NCBI RefSeq assembly: GCF_030814415.1 | Contig: NZ_JAUSVB010000006.1 | Span: 248,001 to 312,000 of the forward strand | Length of the DNA: 64,000 nt | Direction: 5' to 3' | Source of the DNA: Cellulomonas humilata | GTDB taxonomy: Bacteria; Actinomycetota; Actinomycetes; Actinomycetales; Cellulomonadaceae | Shown: piece by piece, positions 1 to 11,527 of the stretch | Numbering within the stretch: position 1 is the first letter of the stretch | Layout of the letters: every line of letters begins with the position of its first letter | Notes under the pieces: generated by a model | Told to the model about the DNA's origin: nothing | Seen by the model: the letters and a program-made list of their open reading frames with translations, nothing else | The model's database searches: none | Translations under genes and position numbers: made by a program

Positions 1-93
1 GCAGGCTGCTCGTCTGCTCCTTGACGACCTGACGGGGCCCGCGCTGCACTGGACGGAGTCGCGGTCTGGTCGCACGGCAGGGGGCCTCTCGAC

Positions 94-1446
94 ATGACGC
101 AGACGACGAGCTCCGAGGTGGGTGCCCGGTTGCGCGCGGCCGTGCGCGGCCGCGTGTGGCAGCGGGACGACGACGGGTACGACGACGCCCGTCGCGTGTG
201 GAACGGTGCGGTCGACCGCCGGCCGGCCGTCGTGGTCCGGTGCGCCGACGCGGACGACGCGCGGACGGCGCTGCTCGTCGCACGCGACAGCGGCGCAGCG
301 CTCTCGGTACGCGGCGGCGGGCACGACTGGGCCGGCCGGGCGCTGGACGACGGCGGTGTCGTGCTCGACCTGTCCGCGCTGCGGGGCGTCGAGGTCGACC
401 CCGCTGCGGGCGTGGCTGTGGCGCAGGGCGGCGCACTCGTCGCGGACGTCGTGGACCCGGCTGCCGCGCACGGTGTGGGCACCGCGACGGCCGTCGTGCG
501 GACCGTCGGGATGGCGGGCATGACGCTCGCCGGTGGGTACGGCGGGCTCGCGGGGCAGTTCGGTCTCGCGCTCGACAACCTGCTCTCCGCCGATGTCCTG
601 CTCCCCGACGGGACCCGGGTGGTCGCGGGGCCCGACGGAGACGCCGAGCTGTTCTGGGCGTTGCGCGGCGGCGGCGGGAACTTCGGCATCGTGACCGCGG
701 CGCGCTACCGGCTGCTCCCGCTGGGCCCGGTGCTCGGCGGCATGGTCCTGTACCCGCACGAACAGGCCGTCCAGGTCCTGCGCGGCTACCGTGACGTGCT
801 CGCCACGGCCCCCGACGAGCTCACCGTGATGGCCGGCTTCGTCGGCGGACCGACGGGGGAGGCGGCGGTGTTCGTCGCGCCGACGTGGAGCGGGGACCTC
901 GACGCGGGTGAGGCGGCGGTGGCACCGCTGCTGCGGCTCGGTACGCCGGTCGCCGGTGGCGTCGGCCCCCTGCCCTACCCCGAGCTGATCCGGATGTTCG
1001 AGGCCGGCGCCCATTCCGGCCAGCACTACGCGCTCGGCACGCGATGGCTGCCCACGCTGACCGACGACGCGATCGAGGTGCTCGCCGAGGCCGCCGCGAC
1101 CTGGCCGTCGCCGTCGTCGCTGCTGGCGCTGCACCACTTCCACGGCGCCGCCACCCGGGTCGCCCCGGACGCGACCGCGTTCGCGCTGCGCCAGGAGCAC
1201 GTGCTGGCGGAAGTGATCGCAGCCTGGCCGGGCGGCGATGCCGCTCCGCACCGCGCGTGGGTCGCGCGGGTCACGGACGCCCTCGCGCCCGGAGCGCTGC
1301 CCGGTGGGTACCCGAACATCCTGGGTCCGGACGACACGGAGCGCGCTCGGCTCGGCTTCGGCGCGAACGCCGACAGGCTGCTCGCTGCCAAGCGCCGCTA
1401 CGACCCGGACGGCGTGCTCACCGCGATCGCTTCTCTCGGCGCCTGA
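94..1446 (+). CDS. FAD-binding oxidoreductase, berberine-bridge-enzyme type
   Basis: Flavoprotein oxidase or dehydrogenase of the PCMH/BBE family (450 aa). The N-terminal FAD domain (about 35-215) carries VRGGGHDWAG; His77 sits where this family attaches FAD covalently. The Cys used by bicovalent members is not seen in the VGMAGMTLAGGYGG loop, so a single covalent link is likely. The C-terminus has the BBE signature, with YPN near 405 and RYDPDG near 437. The substrate cannot be read from sequence; relatives oxidise sugars, alkaloids or secondary metabolites. There is no signal peptide, so it should be cytoplasmic. It stands upstream of dnaX with no obvious functional link. Bases 1-93 hold nothing I can assign. 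Confidence 0.85.
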   Translation: MTQTTSSEVGARLRAAVRGRVWQRDDDGYDDARRVWNGAVDRRPAVVVRCADADDARTALLVARDSGAALSVRGGGHDWAGRALDDGGVVLDLSALRGVEVDPAAGVAVAQGGALVADVVDPAAAHGVGTATAVVRTVGMAGMTLAGGYGGLAGQFGLALDNLLSADVLLPDGTRVVAGPDGDAELFWALRGGGGNFGIVTAARYRLLPLGPVLGGMVLYPHEQAVQVLRGYRDVLATAPDELTVMAGFVGGPTGEAAVFVAPTWSGDLDAGEAAVAPLLRLGTPVAGGVGPLPYPELIRMFEAGAHSGQHYALGTRWLPTLTDDAIEVLAEAAATWPSPSSLLALHHFHGAATRVAPDATAFALRQEHVLAEVIAAWPGGDAAPHRAWVARVTDALAPGALPGGYPNILGPDDTERARLGFGANADRLLAAKRRYDPDGVLTAIASLGA

Positions 1447-1473
1447 GCGGCGACGGCTGTCAGCGCGGGCGTC

Positions 1474-1479
1474 TAGAGT
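1474..1479 (+). promoter_or_regulatory. -10 hexamer of a probable leaderless dnaX transcript
   Basis: TAGAGT lies 7 bases before the GTG start of dnaX, so transcription would begin at or next to the start codon. No Shine-Dalgarno sequence is present. The same arrangement recurs at other genes in this window. Confidence 0.5.
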
Positions 1480-1486
1480 CCGTGGC

Positions 1487-3690
<2,204 letters not shown>

Positions 3691-3694
<4 letters not shown>

Positions 3695-4116
3695 GCCGGC
3701 TGCCCGGCGGCCTGCACCATCTCGAGATCTGGGTGGCGGACCTGCCTGCGGCGGAGCGGAGCTGGGGCTGGCTGCTCGCGCGGCTGGGCTACGAGGTCCG
3801 GGACCGCTGGCCCGACGGCGTGAGCTGGTCCCGTGGTGACGGGCCGTACGTGGTCGTCGAGTCGGGACCGGACGTCGCCGCGGCACCGCACGACCGCCTG
3901 CGTCCGGGCCTGAACCACCTCGCGCTGTGGGGTGGGACCAGGGCGGAGCTGGACGCTCTCGTGACCGCCGCGCCGGAGCACGGCTGGTCGCTCCTGTTCG
4001 CCGACCGGCACCCGTTCGCGGGCGGTCCGGAGCACTACGCGGCCTACCTGGAGAACGCGGAAGGCTTCGAGGTGGAGCTGGTGGCGTCCGACGTCGGGAC
4101 AGGAACCACCCCGTAG
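3691..4116 (+). CDS. VOC (glyoxalase/bleomycin-resistance fold) family protein
   Basis: Small metal-dependent-fold protein (141 aa) with two beta-alpha-beta-beta-beta modules. The metal-ligand pattern is visible: H in GLHHLEIWV, H in GLNHLALWG, and the late glutamate in EGFEVELVA. This suggests an intact metal site. The reaction is unknown; VOC proteins include lyases, isomerases, dioxygenases and resistance proteins. Its GTG start overlaps the dnaX stop (GTGA), so it is translationally coupled to dnaX. Its own stop TAG forms part of the -10 hexamer of recR. Confidence 0.85.
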
Positions 4117-4119
4117 GCT
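4114..4119 (+). promoter_or_regulatory. -10 hexamer of a probable leaderless recR transcript
   Basis: TAGGCT is 6 bases before the recR GTG. Its first three bases are the stop codon of the upstream VOC gene. No ribosome binding site precedes recR. Confidence 0.45.
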
Positions 4120-4125
4120 GACGGT

Positions 4126-4725
4126 GTGTACGAAGGCGCGGTCCAGGACCTGATCGACGAGCTCGGGCGACTGCCCGGGGTCGGTCCCAAGAGCGCCCAG
4201 CGCATCGCGTTCCACATCCTGTCGGCGGATCCGGCGGACGTCCGACGGCTGTCGGACGCGCTCACCGAGGTGAAGCTGCGGGTCCGGTTCTGCGAGATCT
4301 GCGGGAACGTCGCGCAGGAGCCGCAGTGCCGCATCTGCCGCGACCCGCGCCGCTCGCCGACGTCGATCTGCGTGGTCGAGGAGTCCAAGGACGTCGTCGC
4401 CATCGAGCGCACCCGGGAGTTCCGCGGCAAGTACCACGTGCTCGGCGGGGCCATCAACCCGATCGCCGGCGTCGGCCCGGACGACCTGCGCATCGCGGGC
4501 CTGATGACCCGCCTCGCCGACGGCACCGTCACCGAGGTCATCCTGGCCACGGACCCGAACGTCGAGGGCGAGGCGACGGCCACGTACCTGGCGCGGCTGC
4601 TGGTCCCGATGGGGCTGACGGTCAGCCGGCTGGCGTCGGGGCTGCCGGTGGGTGGGGATCTGGAGTACGCCGACGAGGTCACCCTCGGCCGGGCGTTCGA
4701 GGGCCGCCGACGGATCAGCGCGTAG
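4126..4725 (+). CDS. recR: Recombination mediator protein RecR
   Basis: RecF-pathway protein that helps RecA load on gapped DNA (199 aa, the normal length). The N-terminal helix-hairpin-helix [14 protein letters not shown] is followed by a four-Cys zinc finger (CEIC ... CRIC, about 56-72) and a Toprim domain starting at ICVVEESKD. The C-terminus [16 protein letters not shown] is typical. The GTG start is set by homology and by the -10 hexamer in front. The dnaX-recR neighbourhood is common across bacteria. Confidence 0.96.
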   Translation: MYEGAVQDLIDELGRLPGVGPKSAQRIAFHILSADPADVRRLSDALTEVKLRVRFCEICGNVAQEPQCRICRDPRRSPTSICVVEESKDVVAIERTREFRGKYHVLGGAINPIAGVGPDDLRIAGLMTRLADGTVTEVILATDPNVEGEATATYLARLLVPMGLTVSRLASGLPVGGDLEYADEVTLGRAFEGRRRISA

Positions 4726-4735
4726 GGAGAGCAAG

Positions 4736-5299
4736 ATGACCAGAGCCGACGCCGACCTCCGCGACATCGCCGAGTCCGTCGCGACCGAGGCCCGCAGCTA
4801 CCTGACGACGATCACCGAGGTCGCCTCGGGGGCGAACCCGGACGCGTCGTTGCCGTTGCTGCTGCTCGCGGTGAGCGACATGCTCGCGGCGGGTGCCCGG
4901 TTGGGTGCGACCACCGACGTCGTGCCGTCCGAGCGGTTCGAGCCGGACGTCGGACCGGACCCGGACGTCGAGCCGCTGCGGGCCAACCTGGCGAACGTGT
5001 TCGAGGGCATCGACGAGTACGCCGAGGTGGTCGACCCGCTCCTCGGCGTCGACGTCCAGCCCGCGAGCGTGTCGGGCGACCTGGTCGCGATCGCCGGTGC
5101 GCTGGCCCAGGGTCTGCGGCACTACGAGACCGGCGGCGTGCTCGAGGCCCTCTGGTGGTGGCAGTTCTCCTACCTGTCCGACTGGGGCGAGCGAGCGTCG
5201 AGCGTCCTGCGGACCCTGCAGACGATGCTGGCGCACCTGCGTCTGGACGTGGAGGACGACGTCGCCGCAGAGGCCGAGTACGACGCGCTGCAGCCCTGA
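4736..5299 (+). CDS. DUF5063 domain-containing protein
   Basis: Helical cytoplasmic protein (187 aa) of the actinobacterial DUF5063 family, often found just after recR; function unknown. ATG at 4736 follows GGGAGAG at good spacing, 10 bases after the recR stop. The acidic N-terminal half (LRDIAESVATEARSYL) leads to a Trp-rich segment (EALWWWQFSYLSDWGERASSVL) that is the most recognisable part. The C-terminus AEAEYDALQP plus the stop codon is the first unit of a 61-bp tandem repeat that continues downstream. The protein itself is not extended, because every copy carries its own stop. Confidence 0.8.
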   Translation: MTRADADLRDIAESVATEARSYLTTITEVASGANPDASLPLLLLAVSDMLAAGARLGATTDVVPSERFEPDVGPDPDVEPLRANLANVFEGIDEYAEVVDPLLGVDVQPASVSGDLVAIAGALAQGLRHYETGGVLEALWWWQFSYLSDWGERASSVLRTLQTMLAHLRLDVEDDVAAEAEYDALQP

Positions 5300-5422
5300 C
5301 CCCACCAGGCGACGCGCGGGCACAGTCGCAGAGGCCGAGTACGACGCCCTGCAGCCCTGACCCCACCAGGCGACGCGCGGGCACAGTCGCAGAGGCCGAG
5401 TACGACGCCCTGCAGCCCTGAC
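5266..5422. repeat. 61-bp tandem repeat, 2.6 copies, spanning a stop codon
   Basis: Units start at 5266, 5327 and 5388; the third stops after 35 bases. The first unit contains the last codons and stop of the DUF5063 gene. Copies 2 and 3 are identical where they overlap; copy 1 differs by one base in the shared part (G at 5287). Because 61 is not a multiple of three, each copy is in a different frame, but each still encodes AEAEYDALQP and a stop. Confidence 0.95.
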
Positions 5423-5442
5423 GCTCGCGGTGCGGTGCAGTG

Positions 5443-6669
5443 TCAGCAGCCCACCCGGCTGCTCGCGATCACGACGTCGTCGAACCACAGCGTGTCGCTG
5501 CCTTCGCCGTAGCTCTCCCAGCCGAGCCGCAGGTCCGTCAGGCGCGGCGACCACGCCTTGGCCAACCACTGACCGTCGATGTCGTGCGTCGGCGTGCCGT
5601 CCACGATCAGGCCCCGGATGGCGTAGCCGTCGACCCGCGTGAGCATGCGACCCGTGCGGTCCACCTCGATCTCCACGCAGGCCCAGTACGACGCCGGCAG
5701 CGACGCGCTCAGCGCCACGCCCGCGGGGCTCTGCTCCGGGAGGGTGGCGTCGTCGGACGAGCGGTTCCACTGCAGCCGCCCGTTCTGGCCGCCCATCCGC
5801 AGGTCACGGTTGCCGTCGTTCGCGTCGTTCATCGCGAGGAACGTGGTGTGCGAGGTCGGCAGCTCGGTGGTGTGCCGGACGTAGAAGCGCACGTAGTACG
5901 TCTGCGACAGCCGGGTCAGGTCGGCCGCCGCCTGGGCGAACACGTGGTTGCAGTAGCCCGCGGCGCCGACGATCTTGAGCGAGCGGGTGCCGGAGTGCGC
6001 GACCGTGCTGTCGATCGAGGCGGTCCCGTTGCCCGAGCAGTCGGGATGCTGCACGGTCCACGGGCTGCTGGGCGTCGTGCCGGTCTGGGACTCGAGGCCG
6101 TCGCAGAAGAGCGCGGTGCCGCAGTCGGGGTCGCTCGGGACGGCGGGCGTCGGAGTCGCGGTGGGCGTGGGGGTGGGAGTGGGCGTGACGGTCTGCGTGG
6201 GCTGCGGCATCGTCGGCCAGTCGGTCGGAACCGGGGCGGAGGGCGTGACGGGCGCCGTGGTGGACGGTGCCGTGCCGTTACAGGCGACGCCGTTGAGGGC
6301 GAACGCGGCGGGCACGGTGTTGGAGCCTGCGTAGGTGCCCTGGAAGCCGAACGAGGTGCTGCCACCTGCCGGGATGTCGCCGTTCCACGCTGCGTTGGTC
6401 GCCGTGACGCTGGGGCCGTACTGGACGATCGTGGCGTTCCACCCCTGCGTCACGGTCTGGCCCGACGGGAAGAACCACGTGAGGGTCCACCCGTGCACGG
6501 CCTCGCCGGGGGTCACCCGGACGTCGGCGGTGAAGCCCCCGGGCCACGAGTTCGCGGTCCACGTGACCTTGCACCCGGTCGCGGCCTGCGCGGACAGCCC
6601 GACGACCGTCCCGACGACGGCGAGGACACAGGCGAGCAACAACGCGAGCGCGGCGCGGGGCAGTGACAT
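5443..6669 (-). CDS. Secreted CBM2 protein with Cip1-like C-terminal domain
   Basis: Extracellular cellulose-binding protein (408 aa). Residues 1-29 form a signal peptide; 33-131 is a CBM2 with its Cys pair and exposed Trp residues (SWPGGF, GWTLTWFF, GWNATI, AAWNG). A Pro-Thr linker (about 132-175) follows, then a 230-residue domain ending in LWFDDVVIASSRVGC. This part resembles the fungal Cip1 family, related by fold to polysaccharide lyases; its activity in bacteria is not established. The start was placed at MSLPRAA because AGAGGAACCACC precedes it and it leaves a clean signal peptide. It is a single-gene unit. The GH48 gene in this window ends in the same CBM type. Confidence 0.75.
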   Translation of the reverse strand: MSLPRAALALLLACVLAVVGTVVGLSAQAATGCKVTWTANSWPGGFTADVRVTPGEAVHGWTLTWFFPSGQTVTQGWNATIVQYGPSVTATNAAWNGDIPAGGSTSFGFQGTYAGSNTVPAAFALNGVACNGTAPSTTAPVTPSAPVPTDWPTMPQPTQTVTPTPTPTPTATPTPAVPSDPDCGTALFCDGLESQTGTTPSSPWTVQHPDCSGNGTASIDSTVAHSGTRSLKIVGAAGYCNHVFAQAAADLTRLSQTYYVRFYVRHTTELPTSHTTFLAMNDANDGNRDLRMGGQNGRLQWNRSSDDATLPEQSPAGVALSASLPASYWACVEIEVDRTGRMLTRVDGYAIRGLIVDGTPTHDIDGQWLAKAWSPRLTDLRLGWESYGEGSDTLWFDDVVIASSRVGC

Positions 6670-6806
6670 GGTGGTTCCTCTCGGTCGCGCGCCCGAGCCC
6701 CCTGCGGTCAGGCGTCGCACCTGGCAGCGTGGTGGCCCGCGCGCCGCACCGGGAGGGCCCCAAACGCTTCACCATGAGCGGCGACGATCCGGCATCTGAA
6801 ACTCGC

Positions 6807-6823
6807 TGCCCACCTGGTGGGCA
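6807..6823. promoter_or_regulatory. Palindrome in the lysC promoter, possible operator
   Basis: TGCCCACC-T-GGTGGGCA is a perfect inverted repeat with 8-bp arms. It lies where the -35 box would be for the TACACT hexamer at 6830, so a bound protein could block RNA polymerase. The partner is unknown. Confidence 0.4.
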
Positions 6824-6829
6824 CGCACG

Positions 6830-6835
6830 TACACT
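6830..6835 (+). promoter_or_regulatory. Probable -10 box of the lysC-asd operon
   Basis: TACACT fits the actinobacterial TAnnnT pattern and would give a leader of about 33 bases before the lysC GTG. Confidence 0.4.
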
Positions 6836-6874
6836 CGCCCGGACCTGTCCCGAGCCCGCGAAAAGAGCTCTCCC

Positions 6875-9203
<2,329 letters not shown>

Positions 9204-9211
9204 CACACCCA

Positions 9212-9259
9212 CAACGTCCGCACTCGAGAGGGTTCCCACCCTCACGAGTGCGGACGTTG
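9212..9259. terminator. Strong hairpin after asd
   Basis: 15-bp perfect arms (CAACGTCCGCACTCG and its complement), one A-A mismatch, then 6 more pairs around a 4-base loop. No T run follows, which is usual for terminators in very GC-rich actinobacteria. It is also the first member of a periodic palindrome array. Confidence 0.6.
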
Positions 9260-9384
9260 CTGTGTTCCCACCCGTTGCGTCCGCAGATTCGCGCGCCCTG
9301 GCGACCGGATGTGCGGACGCAACGGTGGTGACGTCGCGACGTCCGCGGATTCGCGCGTCCGGACGACCGGATGTGCGGACGCAG
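9212..9384. repeat. Three palindromic units at 62-63 bp spacing
   Basis: Each unit has CGTCCGC (9215, 9278, 9340) and, 35 bases on, GCGGACG (9250, 9313, 9375). Units 2 and 3 also share most of the sequence between the arms, including GATTCGCGCG and CGACCGGATGTGCGGACGCA. Unit 2 has 14-bp arms (9272-9285 with 9312-9325). This fills most of the gap between asd and the GntR operon. Confidence 0.8.
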
Positions 9385-9421
9385 GGCGCGGTGAACCCCT
9401 TGTGCCGTGCCGGCGTTCTAT

Positions 9422-9445
9422 GGTTAGTTGGTCAAGTAACGAACC
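9422..9445. promoter_or_regulatory. Probable autoregulatory operator of the GntR operon
   Basis: GGTTAGTT-N8-AACGAACC is an inverted repeat with 7 of 8 pairs matching, ending 18 bases before the GntR start. YtrA-type GntR regulators usually bind such sites in front of their own ABC operon. Confidence 0.5.
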
Positions 9446-9463
9446 ACAGAACGGAGGCACGCG

Positions 9464-9826
9464 ATGTTCGACGGGCGTGACCCCCTGTACGTGCAGATCG
9501 CCGACCAGATCCGGTCGGACGTGCTCACCGGAGCCCTGCGAGCGGAGGAACAGGTCATGTCGACCACGCAGTACGCGACGACGTTCCGCATCAACCCGGC
9601 GACCGCCGCCAAGGCGTTCACCGAGCTGGTCGACGAGGGCGTCCTCTACAAGCGCCGCGGCATCGGCATGTTCGTCGCCGAGGGCGCCCGTGAGCAGCTG
9701 CTCGCCCAGCGCCGGGCCTCGTTCTTCGCCGACGTCGTCGAGCCGATGCTCGAGCAGGCGCGCGTGCTGGGCATCGGCGTCGAGGAGATCGTCGAGCGGC
9801 TCCGCGAGAAGGAGGGACCGCGATGA
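9464..9826 (+). CDS. GntR family regulator, YtrA type
   Basis: Short transcriptional repressor (120 aa). The winged helix-turn-helix covers about 8-75 (DPLYVQIADQIRSDVLTGAL ... TFRINPATAAKAFTELVDEGVLYKRRGIGMFV), with only a small C-terminal helical dimerisation part; this length and placement define the YtrA subgroup. ATG 9464 has a clear GGAGG upstream. The stop overlaps the next ABC ATPase (ATGA). Such regulators normally repress the ABC transporter operon they head and respond to cell-envelope stress or antibiotics; the inducer here is unknown. Confidence 0.9.
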   Translation: MFDGRDPLYVQIADQIRSDVLTGALRAEEQVMSTTQYATTFRINPATAAKAFTELVDEGVLYKRRGIGMFVAEGAREQLLAQRRASFFADVVEPMLEQARVLGIGVEEIVERLREKEGPR

Positions 9827-10713
9827 GCGGCTTCGGCGTCGAGGTCCGGGACCTCACCGCCCGCTACGACGCGACCGTCGCTCTCGACTCGGTGTCGTTC
9901 ACCATCCGCCCCGGTGTGATCACCGGGCTGCTCGGCCGCAACGGCTCGGGCAAGACCACCGCGCTGTCGGTGCTGGCGGCCTTCAAGCGCCGCGCCTCGG
10001 GCACGGTGCTCGTCGACGGGGAGGACCCGTGGGAGAACGAGCGGGTCCTGGCAGGCACGTGCCTGGTCCGCGAGAGCGGTGACGTCGCCCAGGACCAGAA
10101 GCTGAAGGACACCCTCGAGTTCCTGGCCGACCGGCGGCCGCTCTTCGACACCCAGCTCGCGGGTGCACTCATGGACCGGTTCGAGCTGGACCCCCTGAAC
10201 CGGCCCGACCGGCTGTCGCGCGGCAAGCGCTCGGCGTTCGGCGTGGTGGTCGGCATCGCGAGCCGCACGCCGCTGACCCTGCTCGACGAGGTGCACCTGG
10301 GGATGGACGCTCCGTCGCGGTACGCGTTCTACGACGCGCTCCTGGCGGACTGGCTGGAGCACCCGCGCACGATCGTCCTGTCGAGCCACCTCATCGGGGA
10401 GATCGAGCGCCTGCTGGAGGACGTCGTGATGCTCGACCGGGGCGCCGTGCTGACGGTCTCGGACGCCGACACCCTGCGCTCCAGCGGCCTCACCGTCACG
10501 GGCCCGGCCCACGACGTGGCTGCGTTCGTCGCGGGCCGGGAGGTGGTCGCGCGTCAGCACCTGGGCCGCACCGCCCAGGCAACCCTCGTCGGACCGCGCG
10601 ACGACGACGCGGCGCGCGCCCGGGCGGCCGGCCTGGAGCTGGGCCCCGTGGCGCTGCAGGACCTGTTCGTCCACCTGACCGACCGCGTCCCCACCCCGGA
10701 GGAGGCACGATGA
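9823..10713 (+). CDS. ABC transporter ATP-binding protein with degenerate motifs
   Basis: Nucleotide-binding subunit (296 aa) encoded with the adjacent membrane protein. Walker A GRNGSGKT (38-45) is intact. The signature motif reads LSRGK instead of LSGGQ, and Walker B continues DEVHLGMD instead of DEPTxGLD; the catalytic Glu and the switch His (SSHLIGEIE) are present. It probably still hydrolyses ATP but has diverged, as in YtrB-like proteins. The start overlaps the GntR stop by 4 bases and the end overlaps the permease the same way. Confidence 0.85.
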   Translation: MSGFGVEVRDLTARYDATVALDSVSFTIRPGVITGLLGRNGSGKTTALSVLAAFKRRASGTVLVDGEDPWENERVLAGTCLVRESGDVAQDQKLKDTLEFLADRRPLFDTQLAGALMDRFELDPLNRPDRLSRGKRSAFGVVVGIASRTPLTLLDEVHLGMDAPSRYAFYDALLADWLEHPRTIVLSSHLIGEIERLLEDVVMLDRGAVLTVSDADTLRSSGLTVTGPAHDVAAFVAGREVVARQHLGRTAQATLVGPRDDDAARARAAGLELGPVALQDLFVHLTDRVPTPEEAR

Positions 10714-11450
10714 CCGTCGACGTCGCGCGGGCGCCGCGCGTGAGCTCGGTCCGCGCCACTGCCCAGTGGCTGCTGATGATGCACCTCTACCTCGCCATGT
10801 GGGCGTGGGCGATGGCGATCGTGGTGGTGACCCTCGCGATCGTCGTGATCAACACGGTCGGCGAGGTCCAGAACAGCGTCCTGTCGTTCGCCCGCCAGGG
10901 CGCGATCTGGTTCCCGTTCTCGGTCTTCATCGCGATCACCGCCGCCTACCTGCCGGTGCACATCGCCGCCGGGCTCACCCGTCGCAGCCTGGCGCGCGGG
11001 TCGATCCTCGCCGCCATCGGCACGGGCATCGCCTACGGGCTCGTGTACAACGGGCTCCTGCTGGTCGAGCGGGCGGTCTTCGGGGCGATGGGCTGGGAGT
11101 GGCGGGTCCTCGAGGGGATGTCGCCGGACACGGCCGACCCGCTCGCGATCGCCACGAGCACCACGCTGACCTTCGTCGTCGCCTACCTCTGCGGCCTGCT
11201 GGTCGGGATCACGTACATGCGGGCCGGTGGGTGGTGGGGAACCCTCGCCCTGCCGCTGACCGTCGGGCCGATCCTCGTCGTCTCGGTCCTGTTCGCCTAC
11301 GAGTCCGGTCCGTTGGAGACGTCCGCCTGGTTCGGCAGCGACCAGGCGAGCCCCATCGCCGCGGCAGCCAGCCTGCTGATCATCGCCGTCCAGGCGTTCG
11401 CGTTCGACCGCCTCACCCGCGGCGTCGACGTCCCCCGCCGCACCACCTGA
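10710..11450 (+). CDS. ABC transporter-associated membrane protein
   Basis: Integral membrane protein (246 aa) with about six hydrophobic segments (near 35-60, 72-92, 105-125, 155-180, 185-205, 215-235). I recognise no specific family. Its position, coupled by ATGA overlap to the ATPase at 9823, makes it the likely permease partner of that system. A gap of 77 bases separates it from the second ABC pair. Confidence 0.75.
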   Translation: MTVDVARAPRVSSVRATAQWLLMMHLYLAMWAWAMAIVVVTLAIVVINTVGEVQNSVLSFARQGAIWFPFSVFIAITAAYLPVHIAAGLTRRSLARGSILAAIGTGIAYGLVYNGLLLVERAVFGAMGWEWRVLEGMSPDTADPLAIATSTTLTFVVAYLCGLLVGITYMRAGGWWGTLALPLTVGPILVVSVLFAYESGPLETSAWFGSDQASPIAAAASLLIIAVQAFAFDRLTRGVDVPRRTT

Positions 11451-11527
11451 CCCCAGAAGACCCGTTCCGGGACCCGGCACCCGCCGCTCCCGCGGCACCG
11501 CACACCCTCATGAGAGAAGGAGTGACC

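Noticed and set aside
5266..5422. Extension of the DUF5063 protein through the tandem repeats
   Set aside because: Every copy contains an in-frame stop and the unit is 61 bases, so the reading frame cannot continue.
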